DNA of 64,000 nucleotides from Fredricksoniimonas sp964643325 (GTDB lineage: Bacteria; Omnitrophota; Gorgyraeia; Zapsychrales; Fredricksoniimonadaceae): positions 62,001-126,000 of the forward strand of contig CAZXSE010000001.1 in assembly GCA_964643325.1 (NCBI GenBank), written 5' to 3'. The notes beneath the pieces are model-generated. The model saw only the letters and a program-made list of their open reading frames with translations. It did not search any database and was not told the DNA's origin. Both the position numbers and the translations under genes were made by a program. Every line of letters begins with the position of its first letter. The first letter of the stretch is position 1. Below are positions 14,785 to 22,841 of the stretch, piece by piece.

Positions 14785-16002
14785 ATGCCGACACACATCG
14801 GGATCGGATTCTCATCGACCAGCGATCCAGTCGAAGCTTTCACGCGCGCCGCGCGCCAGGCGCAGATCCAGATCGACGCCTCTCAGGCAGACCTTGTCCT
14901 TGTTTTTGCCACGGACGGTTACGCGACCTCTGCGGGCCTTGACGCGCTGCACAAGATCCTGCAGCCCGCGCGCCTGATCGGCTCGCAAACGCACGGGATC
15001 ATCCTCAAGGACCGCTGCGAAATGCGCGGCGTCGGCGTCATGGCGGTCGTTTCCGACGAACTTCATTTTTCCGTAGGATGCCAGGACAAATTCGCGCAAA
15101 TGCCCGCGCGCGACGCGGGCTACCGCCTGGCCCAGTCGATCCTGCAGGACCAGCACTCACCCCAGCGTAACGCGGGCCTCTATTTCCACGACAACCTGCG
15201 CAAGAACGGATCTCTGTTGTATCTCGGCCTGCGCGAAGGGCTCGGGACAGCGCTGCCTGTCGTCGGGATCGTCGGTGCCGATAATTCCGGGGCCGTGAAC
15301 ACCAAGCATTTCTTTCAAAGGAACGTGGTGGGCGATGCCGGCGTCGGCCTGGTGGTCAGCGGCGCCGCCGCGGTCTGCATCACGGCCCGCCACAGCTGGC
15401 AGCCCCTGGGCAAGCCCCGGATCATTGATGCCGCGGAAAGCAATATCATCAAGATCATCAACAAACAACCGGCCGCGCAGATCTACAAAGACTACTTCCC
15501 CGCGCAAAAGAAAGCCGCCGCGGAAAATGCCGCCGCAACACCGGACCAGTTGGCCCGCGGGCTGAAAGATGTGCGCCTGTTGTACCCGCTGGGCGTGAGC
15601 ACCGGCAAACACAAGGAATATTTGATCCGGATCCCTATTGACATCCTCGATGACGGGAGTATCGTATGTCAGGGGGACGTGCCGACGGGGAACGCCGTCC
15701 ATTTAATGATCACGGACAAGGATTCCTGCCGCAAGACCATGCATGACGCTGCGGTCGATATCCGCGAACAACTGGGCGGCAGGCATCCCAAGTTCGTGCT
15801 CGTTTTTGAATCATTCACGCGGCGCAAGGTGCTCGGGCGCAGCGCGGCGCAGGGATTGAACGCGGCCCGCGACATCCTCGGGCCGACCGTGCCTTTCTTC
15901 GGCATGTACACGCTCGGCGAAACCGCCCCCCTCGGAAAACAGAAGAACATCGCGGCCGCCCAGGTCCTTAACGGCAGTTTCGTGCTCCTGGCGATCGGAT
16001 AA
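14785..16002 (+). CDS. FIST-domain sensory protein
   Basis: This 405-residue cytoplasmic protein has the FIST N and FIST C layout. The N-terminal half contains DLVLVFATDGY, a LIGSQTHG-like turn near residue 70, and VVGIVGADNSG near residue 160. The C-terminal half has KEYLIRIPIDILDDGSIVCQGDVPTG-type strands (about residues 270-300) and VLVFESFTRRKVLG, and ends with PFFGMYTLGETAPLG. FIST domains are proposed small-ligand sensors, possibly for amino acids, usually tied to chemotaxis, kinases or cyclic-di-GMP enzymes. There is no signal peptide. The stop is three bases before a histidine kinase gene, so it probably supplies the input to that two-component system. Confidence 0.87.
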   Translation: MPTHIGIGFSSTSDPVEAFTRAARQAQIQIDASQADLVLVFATDGYATSAGLDALHKILQPARLIGSQTHGIILKDRCEMRGVGVMAVVSDELHFSVGCQDKFAQMPARDAGYRLAQSILQDQHSPQRNAGLYFHDNLRKNGSLLYLGLREGLGTALPVVGIVGADNSGAVNTKHFFQRNVVGDAGVGLVVSGAAAVCITARHSWQPLGKPRIIDAAESNIIKIINKQPAAQIYKDYFPAQKKAAAENAAATPDQLARGLKDVRLLYPLGVSTGKHKEYLIRIPIDILDDGSIVCQGDVPTGNAVHLMITDKDSCRKTMHDAAVDIREQLGGRHPKFVLVFESFTRRKVLGRSAAQGLNAARDILGPTVPFFGMYTLGETAPLGKQKNIAAAQVLNGSFVLLAIG

Positions 16003-16005
16003 TAT

Positions 16006-17571
16006 ATGGAACCAACAGCCATCTACCCGGCAGTGCCTTTCGACCTGGCGCCCATCTTCATCACGACGACCCTGCTGCTCATCGTGATCGTGAGCGTGCT
16101 CGCCTACTTCCTGATCGGCAAGAGCGAAGAGTACAAAGAGCTGAAGACCGCCTACGACAAGATGATGGTCTCTTTCAATGAGCTCGACGAACAGGCCCAG
16201 CTGATCGTCAAGACGGACCTGGAGCTCAACAAAGCCCAGGAAGAACTCGACCGCAGGCTCGTGGGCCTCAACACCCTGCAGAAGCTCGCCCGGACCATGA
16301 CCATGACGCTGGACGAACAGGAGCTGTTCCAGAAGATCAACAAGGACCTTGTCGCCGAGCTGGGATTCTCCCACGCGCTGATCTTGACCTACGACGACCA
16401 CGGCGGGCTGCTCATCCGGGTGAACATCGCGATCGATCCGGCCAGGCTGCAGCCGATCCAGGCGGAACTGACCTCGGACCCGCAGTTCCTCAACGCGCTC
16501 AAGAACGGCATGACCTTCTCGTCGCTCAACTCTTCGCAGAAGACCAAGACGCGCATCATCCAGCTGTTCGAGACCGAGCACTTCATCCTTTCGCCCCTGC
16601 TCACCCAGCGCGGCGTGGCCGGAGCGCTTTTTGTCGGCAACCGTTACAACGCGCCCGCCGTGACCGAAGGCGACGAGGAGTTGATCTCGATCCTCGCCAG
16701 CCAGCTGGCGCAATCGCTGGAGAACTCCCAGCTGTTCGAGCAGATCTACCGCTCCAGCCGCACGCTCGAGGCCAAGGTCAACGACCGCACCAAGGAGCTC
16801 TCGCAGGCGCTCAAGGACGTCGAGATCATCTCGAAGAAGAAATCCGAATTCGTCTCGGCCGTGTCCCATGAACTGCGCACACCGCTGACATCGATCAAGG
16901 GCTACGCCTCGATCCTGATGACCGGCAAGGTGGGCGCGATCCCCGACGCGGTCAAAGAGCGCCTCGGAAAGATCAATACGCATTCCGACAACCTGGTCAG
17001 GCTCATCAACGACCTTTTGGACATCTCGCGCATCGAATCAGGCCGCGTTGAAATGAAGCCGCTGCAGCATCAGGTCGTGCCCATGCTCGAGACCATCGCC
17101 GACCTGCTCACGCCCCAGATCCGGGATAAGGGCGTGACGCTCAAGCTCAACATCTCCAGCGACATGCCGCCTTTGGAATATGACGCGACCCAGTTCGACC
17201 GCGTTTTCATCAACCTGATCAGCAATGCCATCAAGTTCACTCCCGCCGGCGGCACAATCACGATCAACGGGCATGCCAATATGGCGAAAGCCGAGGCGCT
17301 CTTCGAGGTCGCGGACACGGGCATCGGCATCTCCAAGGACAACCTGACAAAGATGTTCGACGAATTCTTCAGGGTCGATAACGAGATCAACATGAAGGTC
17401 AAGGGCACGGGCCTGGGCCTCGCCCTGGCCAAGAAGATCGTCGAAGCCCATTACGGGCGCATGTGGGTCACCAGCGAGCCCGGCGCGGGAACGGTCTTCC
17501 ATTTCACGATCCCGTTCGAGCACAAGCTCAAGGAACCCCAGAAAACAAAACCCTGGACGGATGAACCATGA
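16006..17571 (+). CDS. Membrane sensor histidine kinase with GAF domain
   Basis: The 521-residue protein has one transmembrane segment (about residues 15-37), a coiled coil (40-85), a GAF domain (about 90-240), a second coiled coil, a HisKA domain with His288 in SAVSHELRTPLTS, and an HATPase domain. The HATPase boxes are NLISNAIKFTP (N), VADTGIGIS (G1) and GTGLGLALAKKIV (G2). There is almost no periplasmic part, so the signal is likely sensed in the cytoplasm, by the GAF domain or through the FIST protein encoded three bases upstream. The stop overlaps the next gene's ATG as ATGA, which pairs it with the response regulator. Confidence 0.95.
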   Translation: MEPTAIYPAVPFDLAPIFITTTLLLIVIVSVLAYFLIGKSEEYKELKTAYDKMMVSFNELDEQAQLIVKTDLELNKAQEELDRRLVGLNTLQKLARTMTMTLDEQELFQKINKDLVAELGFSHALILTYDDHGGLLIRVNIAIDPARLQPIQAELTSDPQFLNALKNGMTFSSLNSSQKTKTRIIQLFETEHFILSPLLTQRGVAGALFVGNRYNAPAVTEGDEELISILASQLAQSLENSQLFEQIYRSSRTLEAKVNDRTKELSQALKDVEIISKKKSEFVSAVSHELRTPLTSIKGYASILMTGKVGAIPDAVKERLGKINTHSDNLVRLINDLLDISRIESGRVEMKPLQHQVVPMLETIADLLTPQIRDKGVTLKLNISSDMPPLEYDATQFDRVFINLISNAIKFTPAGGTITINGHANMAKAEALFEVADTGIGISKDNLTKMFDEFFRVDNEINMKVKGTGLGLALAKKIVEAHYGRMWVTSEPGAGTVFHFTIPFEHKLKEPQKTKPWTDEP

Positions 17572-18506
17572 AACGCGCGCGGATCCTGATCATTGACGAT
17601 GACGAAGACATCCTGGATGTCCTCGAGCTGACGCTGTCGGACAATTTCGACGTGGTCAAGGCCTCCAACGGCGCCGAAGGCCTGACCCGGGCGCAGACCT
17701 GCAACCCGGACATCATCATCACCGACTACATGATGCCCATCATGACGGGGCCGGACTTTTGCAAAGAATTGCGCAAGGACATCCTGCTCTCACACATCCC
17801 CATCATCATGCTGACCGGCAAAGGCGACACCAAGGACATGGTCCAGGGGATCAACGCCGGCGCGGATGACTACCTCATCAAGCCTTTTGAGCCGCAGACG
17901 CTGCTGGCGCGCATCAACATGATCATGACGCGCACCATCCGCAACCTCGACGCGAACCCCCTGACCCACCTTCCCGGCAACGCCTCGATCATGGAAGAGA
18001 TGCAGGGCCGCATCCAGAGCGGCGGGCTTTTTGCCGTCGGTTACTGCGACCTGGATAAGTTCAAACTCTATAACGACAAATACGGTTTTGAAAAAGGCGA
18101 CGAGATCATCAAGGCCACGGCCCGGATCCTCATCCAGGCGGCCAAGCACGTAGGCCGCAAGAACATCTTTGTGGGGCATATCGGCGGGGATGACTTTGTA
18201 TTCGTCAGCGATGATGATATCGCCGACGAGATCAGCCAGAAGATCATTGATCTTTTTGACGCGACGGTCCCCAATTTCTACACGGAAGAAGACCGCATCG
18301 CGCAATACATCATCGGCAAGGACCGGCAGGGCAATGAAATGAAGACGGGGCTTATGTCGATCTCGATCGGGATCGTGTCCAACGCGTTCACCAAGATCAA
18401 CCATGTGGCCCAGATCGGCGAGATCGGCGCGGAATTAAAGAAGTTCGCGAAGGGGCAGGATAAAAGTAATTTCGTCAGGGATAAGCGCAGATCTGACCGG
18501 GCGTGA
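17568..18506 (+). CDS. Response regulator with GGDEF-type output domain
   Basis: The 312-residue protein begins with a receiver domain: acidic pocket IIDDDED, phosphoacceptor Asp53 in IITDYMMP, and conserved Lys105. A diguanylate-cyclase-like domain starts at NPLTHLPGNAS (about 130-140) and has DLDKFKLYNDKYGFEKGDE. Its active-site loop reads GGDDF (206-210) instead of GGDEF. Asp for Glu is a conservative change, and some GGDDF proteins are thought to be active, so cyclic-di-GMP synthesis is possible but not assured. There is no RxxD inhibitory site in the usual place. It is translationally coupled to the kinase and its gene ends the plus-strand operon. Confidence 0.9.
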   Translation: MKRARILIIDDDEDILDVLELTLSDNFDVVKASNGAEGLTRAQTCNPDIIITDYMMPIMTGPDFCKELRKDILLSHIPIIMLTGKGDTKDMVQGINAGADDYLIKPFEPQTLLARINMIMTRTIRNLDANPLTHLPGNASIMEEMQGRIQSGGLFAVGYCDLDKFKLYNDKYGFEKGDEIIKATARILIQAAKHVGRKNIFVGHIGGDDFVFVSDDDIADEISQKIIDLFDATVPNFYTEEDRIAQYIIGKDRQGNEMKTGLMSISIGIVSNAFTKINHVAQIGEIGAELKKFAKGQDKSNFVRDKRRSDRA

Positions 18507-18517
18507 ACAGCCCGTTG

Positions 18518-19579
18518 TCACGGGCAGGGCTGGACGGCCTCTCCTGCGCAAGGGGCGCCGCCAAAAGCAGGACGGGGGCAGGCACATTCACGGACCGTAT
18601 GCCCCTCGCCTCCCGCCTCTCCAATGCACTTCGTCGGCCGGCACCAACCGCCATTGACCGGCGCAGGCTCCACACGCACCATCGTACTTCCGTCATAATA
18701 ACCACCCATGATCGCGGTAGAGCCGACATCAAAATACGCATTCGCCGTATTCGCTGTCTGGCCCAGGATACCGGAAGGACTATTACGAAACGCGATAAAG
18801 ACAACCCCGACCACAACCACCATGACCAGGATGTACTCCATGATGGCCTGCGCCCGGACGCCCGGGGCCTTGCCTGAAGCCCTGGCAGGCGCAAGGGACT
18901 TCAAGCCCCTGACCGCCCCCGCGGGATCCTCGCTGGAAAAGAAATAGCTCGCGGTGACCAGCACGTTCGCTCCGGCCTTGACCACATCCGGCGCGGTCTT
19001 AAGGTTCACGCCGCCATCGACCGCAATGTCGCCCGCAAACCCCTGGGCGCGCAGCCACGCGATCTTGGCCAGGGCCACGGGCATGAACTTCTGCCCCGCA
19101 AATCCAGGATTAACGGACATGACAACAATATTATCAACAGCTCCCAGGACATCCTTCAGGCATTCCACGGGCGTGCCCGGATTAATGACCACGCCGGGCT
19201 TCTTGCCTTTGGCCCGGATCGCTTCAATATCCCGCAAGAGCCTCGCACTATCAATAGCGTCCACTTCCCGGGGATACTGTGAAGTCCTGAGCTGACCGTA
19301 ACATTCCACCTGGACGGAGATGATATCCGCGCCCGCATCCGCGAACGCCGCAATATAATCCCATGGGGCCTCGATCATCAAATGCGCGGCGACCGGAAGC
19401 TTGGTGTACTGGCGCAATGACTGGACAACAACCGGGCCGATCGTGATGTTCGGCACAAAATGCCCGTCCATCACATCCACATGGATGCGCGTCACGCCGC
19501 AGCGTTCGCACAAGGCCACGGCCTCGGCAAGCTTGCCGAAATCCGCGGATAAGATGCTGGCACTGACCTCTAAGCCCAT
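18518..19579 (-). CDS. rpe: Ribulose-phosphate 3-epimerase fused to a pilin-like and TSP1-like tail
   Basis: Residues 1-228 are a full-length ribulose-5-phosphate 3-epimerase: ASILSADF, HVDVMDGHFVPNITIGP, SVNPGFAGQKF and AVDGGVN, the usual metal and phosphate motifs. The frame then continues without a stop into RAQAIMEYILVMVVVVGVV (242 onward), which looks like the cleavage site and hydrophobic stem of a Flp/TadE-type pilin. The C-terminus is WCRPTKC ... VRECACPRPAFGGAPCAG ... QPC (312-352), with cysteine and glycine spacing like a thrombospondin type 1 repeat. A cytoplasmic sugar epimerase joined to an exported pilin is unexpected. A real fusion, a lost stop codon or a sequence error are all possible. 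GAGG precedes the ATG. Confidence 0.85.
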   Translation of the reverse strand: MGLEVSASILSADFGKLAEAVALCERCGVTRIHVDVMDGHFVPNITIGPVVVQSLRQYTKLPVAAHLMIEAPWDYIAAFADAGADIISVQVECYGQLRTSQYPREVDAIDSARLLRDIEAIRAKGKKPGVVINPGTPVECLKDVLGAVDNIVVMSVNPGFAGQKFMPVALAKIAWLRAQGFAGDIAVDGGVNLKTAPDVVKAGANVLVTASYFFSSEDPAGAVRGLKSLAPARASGKAPGVRAQAIMEYILVMVVVVGVVFIAFRNSPSGILGQTANTANAYFDVGSTAIMGGYYDGSTMVRVEPAPVNGGWCRPTKCIGEAGGEGHTVRECACPRPAFGGAPCAGEAVQPCP

Positions 19580-19611
19580 AAAACCTCAACGCGCTGTTTA
19601 GATGAGACCAT

Positions 19612-19654
19612 TATAAAACAAAAAACGGAAGATGCGTATAAGTCATCTTCCGTT
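19612..19654 (-). terminator. Intrinsic terminator after tRNA-Leu
   Basis: A perfect 11-pair stem, AACGGAAGATG (19644-19654 on the minus strand) with CATCTTCCGTT (19624-19634), and a nine-base loop. It is followed on the minus strand by TTTTTTGTTTTA. Confidence 0.92.
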
Positions 19655-19661
19655 CTTAAAA

Positions 19662-19746
19662 TGGTGCGCGGGGTGGGACTTGAACCCACATGCCTTACGG
19701 CATACGCCCCTCAAACGTACGTGTCTACCAATTTCACCACCCGCGC
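19662..19746 (-). tRNA. tRNA-Leu (anticodon GAG)
   Basis: An 85-base class II tRNA with acceptor stem GCGCGGG/CCCGCGC, D-region GTGAAATTGGTAGACAC, a long variable arm ATGCCGTAAGGCAT, the T-loop GTTCAAGTC and an encoded CCA. The anticodon loop TTGAGGG gives GAG (positions 19710-19712). Its own promoter and terminator flank it. Confidence 0.95.
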
Positions 19747-19761
19747 AAAAATGAGAACGAA

Positions 19762-19789
19762 ATAATAACACGTTCCGCCCGGCTGTCAA
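19762..19789 (-). promoter_or_regulatory. Promoter of tRNA-Leu
   Basis: TTGACA (19784-19789), a 16-base spacer and TATTAT (19762-19767) on the minus strand, about 15 bases before the tRNA. Confidence 0.75.
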
Positions 19790-19798
19790 GAATGGATT

Positions 19799-21397
19799 TT
19801 ACACCGTCAACGCCGCGGCCACAAAATCACGGAACAGAGGATGCGGCTTGTCCGGTTTGGACTGGAACTCGGGATGGAACTGGCATCCCACGAACCAGCG
19901 ATGCCCCTTGACCTCGACGATCTCGACCAGGTCGCGCTGGACGTTCGCGCCCGACAGGACAAGCCCTTTCGCAACAAGCGCCTCGCGATAGGCATTGTTG
20001 AACTCGTAACGGTGGCGGTGCCGCTCGGAAATATCATCCTTCTTGTACGCCGCGTAGGCCTTGCTCTCGCGCTCTAGATGGCAGGGATACGCTCCCAGGC
20101 GCATCGTGGCGCCCATGTTGGTCACCTGATGCTGCTCGGCCAGCAGGCTGATCACAGGGTCCTTGGTCGCCTTGTCAAATTCCGTCGAGTCCGCGGTCTT
20201 CAAACCGCACACGTGCCGCGCGAACTCCACGGTCGCCAGCTGCATGCCGAGGCAGATCCCGAAGAACGGGATGTTCTTCTCACGCGCGAACTTGATCGCG
20301 CGGACCTTGCCCTCGATGCCGCGCGAACCAAAACCGCCCGGCACCAGGATGCCCTGGACGCCCTTGAAATGTTTATCGACCTTGCCTTTTTCCAGGTCCT
20401 CGGAATCCATTTTAATAATGTTCACTTTCGCGTCCGCCGCAATGCCGCCGTGGACCAGCGCCTCATAGATCGACTTGTACGCATCCGGCAGCTGGATATA
20501 TTTCCCGGCGACGGCAATGGTCACCTCGTGCCTGGGATGCCTGACGCGCTTGATCACATAATCTTCCCAATGCTTCAGGTCCCGCTCGGGCGTCTTGATA
20601 TTGAGCTTCTTGAGGATCAGGCTGTCGAGATTCTCTTTCTTGAAGGCCGACGGGACCTCGTAAATGGAGCGCGCGTCCGCGGCCTCGATAACACCCTCCA
20701 CGTCCACGTTGCAGAACAGGGCGATCTTTTCGCGCTGTTCATGCAGGATGGGCCGCTCGGTCCGGCACAGCAGGATATCCGGCTGGATGCCGATCTCACG
20801 CAGCCTTCCGACAGAATGCTGGGTCGGCTTGGTCTTCTGCTCGCCGCAGGTCTTGATATACGGCAGCAATGTCACATGGATGTTAAGCGCGTAATGCTCG
20901 CCCATTTCCCAGCGCAGCTGGCGGATCGCCTCCAGGAAAGGCAGGCTCTCGATATCGCCCACGGTCCCGCCGATCTCGACGATAACGACATCCACATCCT
21001 GCTCCTTGGAGACCTTCTTGATGCAAGCCTTGATCTCGTCGGTGATGTGCGGGATGATCTGAACGGTCTTCCCGAGGTAATCGCCGCGGCGCTCCTTGGT
21101 GATGACGGAATAATAGATCTTCCCCGCCGTGATATTGTTATCCTTGGTGTATTTCCCGGAAGTGAAGCGCTCGTAATGCCCCAGGTCCAGGTCGGTCTCC
21201 GCGCCGTCGTCGGTCACATAGACCTCGCCGTGCTGGTAGGGGTTCATCGTGCCGGGATCGACGTTCAGGTAAGGGTCGCATTTGAGGATCGTGACCTTAA
21301 GGCCCCGGGATTCGAGGAGCTTGCCGATGGAGGCGGAGGCGATACCTTTGCCGAGACTGGAGACCACACCACCCGTGACAAAAATATATTTACTCAT
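19799..21397 (-). CDS. pyrG: CTP synthase
   Basis: The 532-residue enzyme aminates UTP to CTP. The N-terminal synthetase domain starts KYIFVTGGVVSSLGKGIAS and contains KCDPYLNVDPGTMNP and EIGGTVGDIES. The C-terminal class I glutamine amidotransferase domain has the nucleophile in FFGICLGMQLA and the His-Glu pair in QFHPEFQS. Length and motifs are normal. It is the last gene of a carA-carB-purF-pyrG series, starting 49 bases after purF, with no terminator seen between them. Confidence 0.98.
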   Translation of the reverse strand: MSKYIFVTGGVVSSLGKGIASASIGKLLESRGLKVTILKCDPYLNVDPGTMNPYQHGEVYVTDDGAETDLDLGHYERFTSGKYTKDNNITAGKIYYSVITKERRGDYLGKTVQIIPHITDEIKACIKKVSKEQDVDVVIVEIGGTVGDIESLPFLEAIRQLRWEMGEHYALNIHVTLLPYIKTCGEQKTKPTQHSVGRLREIGIQPDILLCRTERPILHEQREKIALFCNVDVEGVIEAADARSIYEVPSAFKKENLDSLILKKLNIKTPERDLKHWEDYVIKRVRHPRHEVTIAVAGKYIQLPDAYKSIYEALVHGGIAADAKVNIIKMDSEDLEKGKVDKHFKGVQGILVPGGFGSRGIEGKVRAIKFAREKNIPFFGICLGMQLATVEFARHVCGLKTADSTEFDKATKDPVISLLAEQHQVTNMGATMRLGAYPCHLERESKAYAAYKKDDISERHRHRYEFNNAYREALVAKGLVLSGANVQRDLVEIVEVKGHRWFVGCQFHPEFQSKPDKPHPLFRDFVAAALTV

Positions 21398-21446
21398 AAC
21401 AGGCCTTTACATAGAGAGGCGGAAAGCAACTTTTATTGATTCTAGT

Positions 21447-22826
21447 TCACTTCGCCTTTGCTTCCAACTGATATTTGCTTTTGTTCCCCGGAACGCCCAT
21501 CGGATACTGCCCCGTAAAGCACGCGTGGCAGAACGCGCCGCCGTCCTTCATGACCCCCAGCATCCCCTCGAGGCTCAGGTACTGCAGAGAATCCACTTCG
21601 ATGAAATCCGCGATCTCCTTGACCGTCCTGCCATAGGCCGCGAGCTCAGTCTCCGACGGGAAATCAATGCCGTAAAAACAGGGCGATACGATCGGCGGGC
21701 AGGTGATGCGCAGATGGATCTCTTTCGCGCCCGCCTTGCGGATCTCGCGCACGCGGCTTCTGCTGGTCGTCCCGCGCACGATCGAATCCTCGACGACAAT
21801 GACCTTCTTGCCATTGATGACATCATGGATCGGGTTGAGCTTCACGCGCACCCGGAAATCCCTCAAAAACTGCGTCGGCTGAATGAACGTGCGCCCGACA
21901 TAATGGTTGCGGATCATGCCGATCTCAAAAGGCAGCCCCGCCTCCTGGGCATACCCGAGCGCCGCGTAAACGCCTGAATCCGGGATCGGCATGACAAGGT
22001 CCGCGTCCTTGACCAGGGATTCACGGGCCAGCTGAGCGCCGAGTCGTTTGCGGACAAAATACACATTGTCGTCAAAGATGCGGCTGTCGGGCCTGGAAAA
22101 ATAAATGTTCTCAAAAATGCAGTGGGCCTTCTTTCCGCCACGGCCCGGCAGGAAGACGGACTCGATCCGGTTGCCCCTGATGATCACGACCTCGCCCGGC
22201 TCGATCTCGCGGACAAATTCAGCCTTGGTCAGGTCCAGCGCGCACGTTTCACTGGCCAGGATATACCCCTCGCCCAGCCTGCCCAGGACCAGCGGCCTGA
22301 CCCCCATGGGGTCCCTGGCCCCGACGAGGATCCCTTCGACCATGAACACGACCGAAAAAGACCCCTTGAGCCTGGAAAGCACATCCACGAACCATTTCTT
22401 CTGGTCGGTGCTCGGCGTCCTGGCCAGCAGATGGACGAGGATCTCGGAATCCATGGATGTCTGGAAGATCGACCCCTCGTCCTCAAGCTTGCGGTAAAGT
22501 TCTTCCGTATTGATAAGATTCCCGTTATGCGCCACCGCGATCGGGCGGTTGCGGTGCGTCACCAGGAAAGGCTGGCAGTTCTTGATATTGCTGGAACCCG
22601 TCGTGGAATAGCGGGTATGCGCGATGGCAACATTCCCTTTCAGGGTCGCGATCGCGGCCTCATCGAAGACATCCACGACAAGCCCCCGGTCCTTGATGAT
22701 GTGGACGCTGCCGTCATAGGTGGCGATGCCAGCGGCCTCTTCGCCCCGGTGCTGCAGCGCGTACAAGCCGAGATAAGCCATCTTGGATGCTTCAGGATGA
22801 TCGGAAATGCCGACAATGCCGCACAT
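21447..22826 (-). CDS. purF: Amidophosphoribosyltransferase
   Basis: This 459-residue enzyme catalyses the first committed step of purine synthesis. Cys2 of MCGIVGISD is directly exposed after removal of Met, with no propeptide as found in Bacillus PurF. The N-terminal glutaminase has HTRYSTTG. The phosphoribosyltransferase half has the PRPP loop VIVVEDSIVRGTTSR. Cysteines in CPPIVSPCFYG and FCHACFTGQYP resemble the 4Fe-4S ligands of the Bacillus-type enzyme, so an iron-sulfur cluster is likely. It lies 15 bases after carB, so no purine riboswitch fits in between. Its position ties purine and pyrimidine supply to one transcript. Confidence 0.97.
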   Translation of the reverse strand: MCGIVGISDHPEASKMAYLGLYALQHRGEEAAGIATYDGSVHIIKDRGLVVDVFDEAAIATLKGNVAIAHTRYSTTGSSNIKNCQPFLVTHRNRPIAVAHNGNLINTEELYRKLEDEGSIFQTSMDSEILVHLLARTPSTDQKKWFVDVLSRLKGSFSVVFMVEGILVGARDPMGVRPLVLGRLGEGYILASETCALDLTKAEFVREIEPGEVVIIRGNRIESVFLPGRGGKKAHCIFENIYFSRPDSRIFDDNVYFVRKRLGAQLARESLVKDADLVMPIPDSGVYAALGYAQEAGLPFEIGMIRNHYVGRTFIQPTQFLRDFRVRVKLNPIHDVINGKKVIVVEDSIVRGTTSRSRVREIRKAGAKEIHLRITCPPIVSPCFYGIDFPSETELAAYGRTVKEIADFIEVDSLQYLSLEGMLGVMKDGGAFCHACFTGQYPMGVPGNKSKYQLEAKAK

Positions 22827-22841
22827 AAGCTTCCTTTGTGG

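Noticed and set aside
20078..21439. 453-codon plus-strand open frame
   Set aside because: Antisense to pyrG, no domain signature.
22827..22841. Purine riboswitch before purF
   Set aside because: The carB-purF gap is 15 bases.
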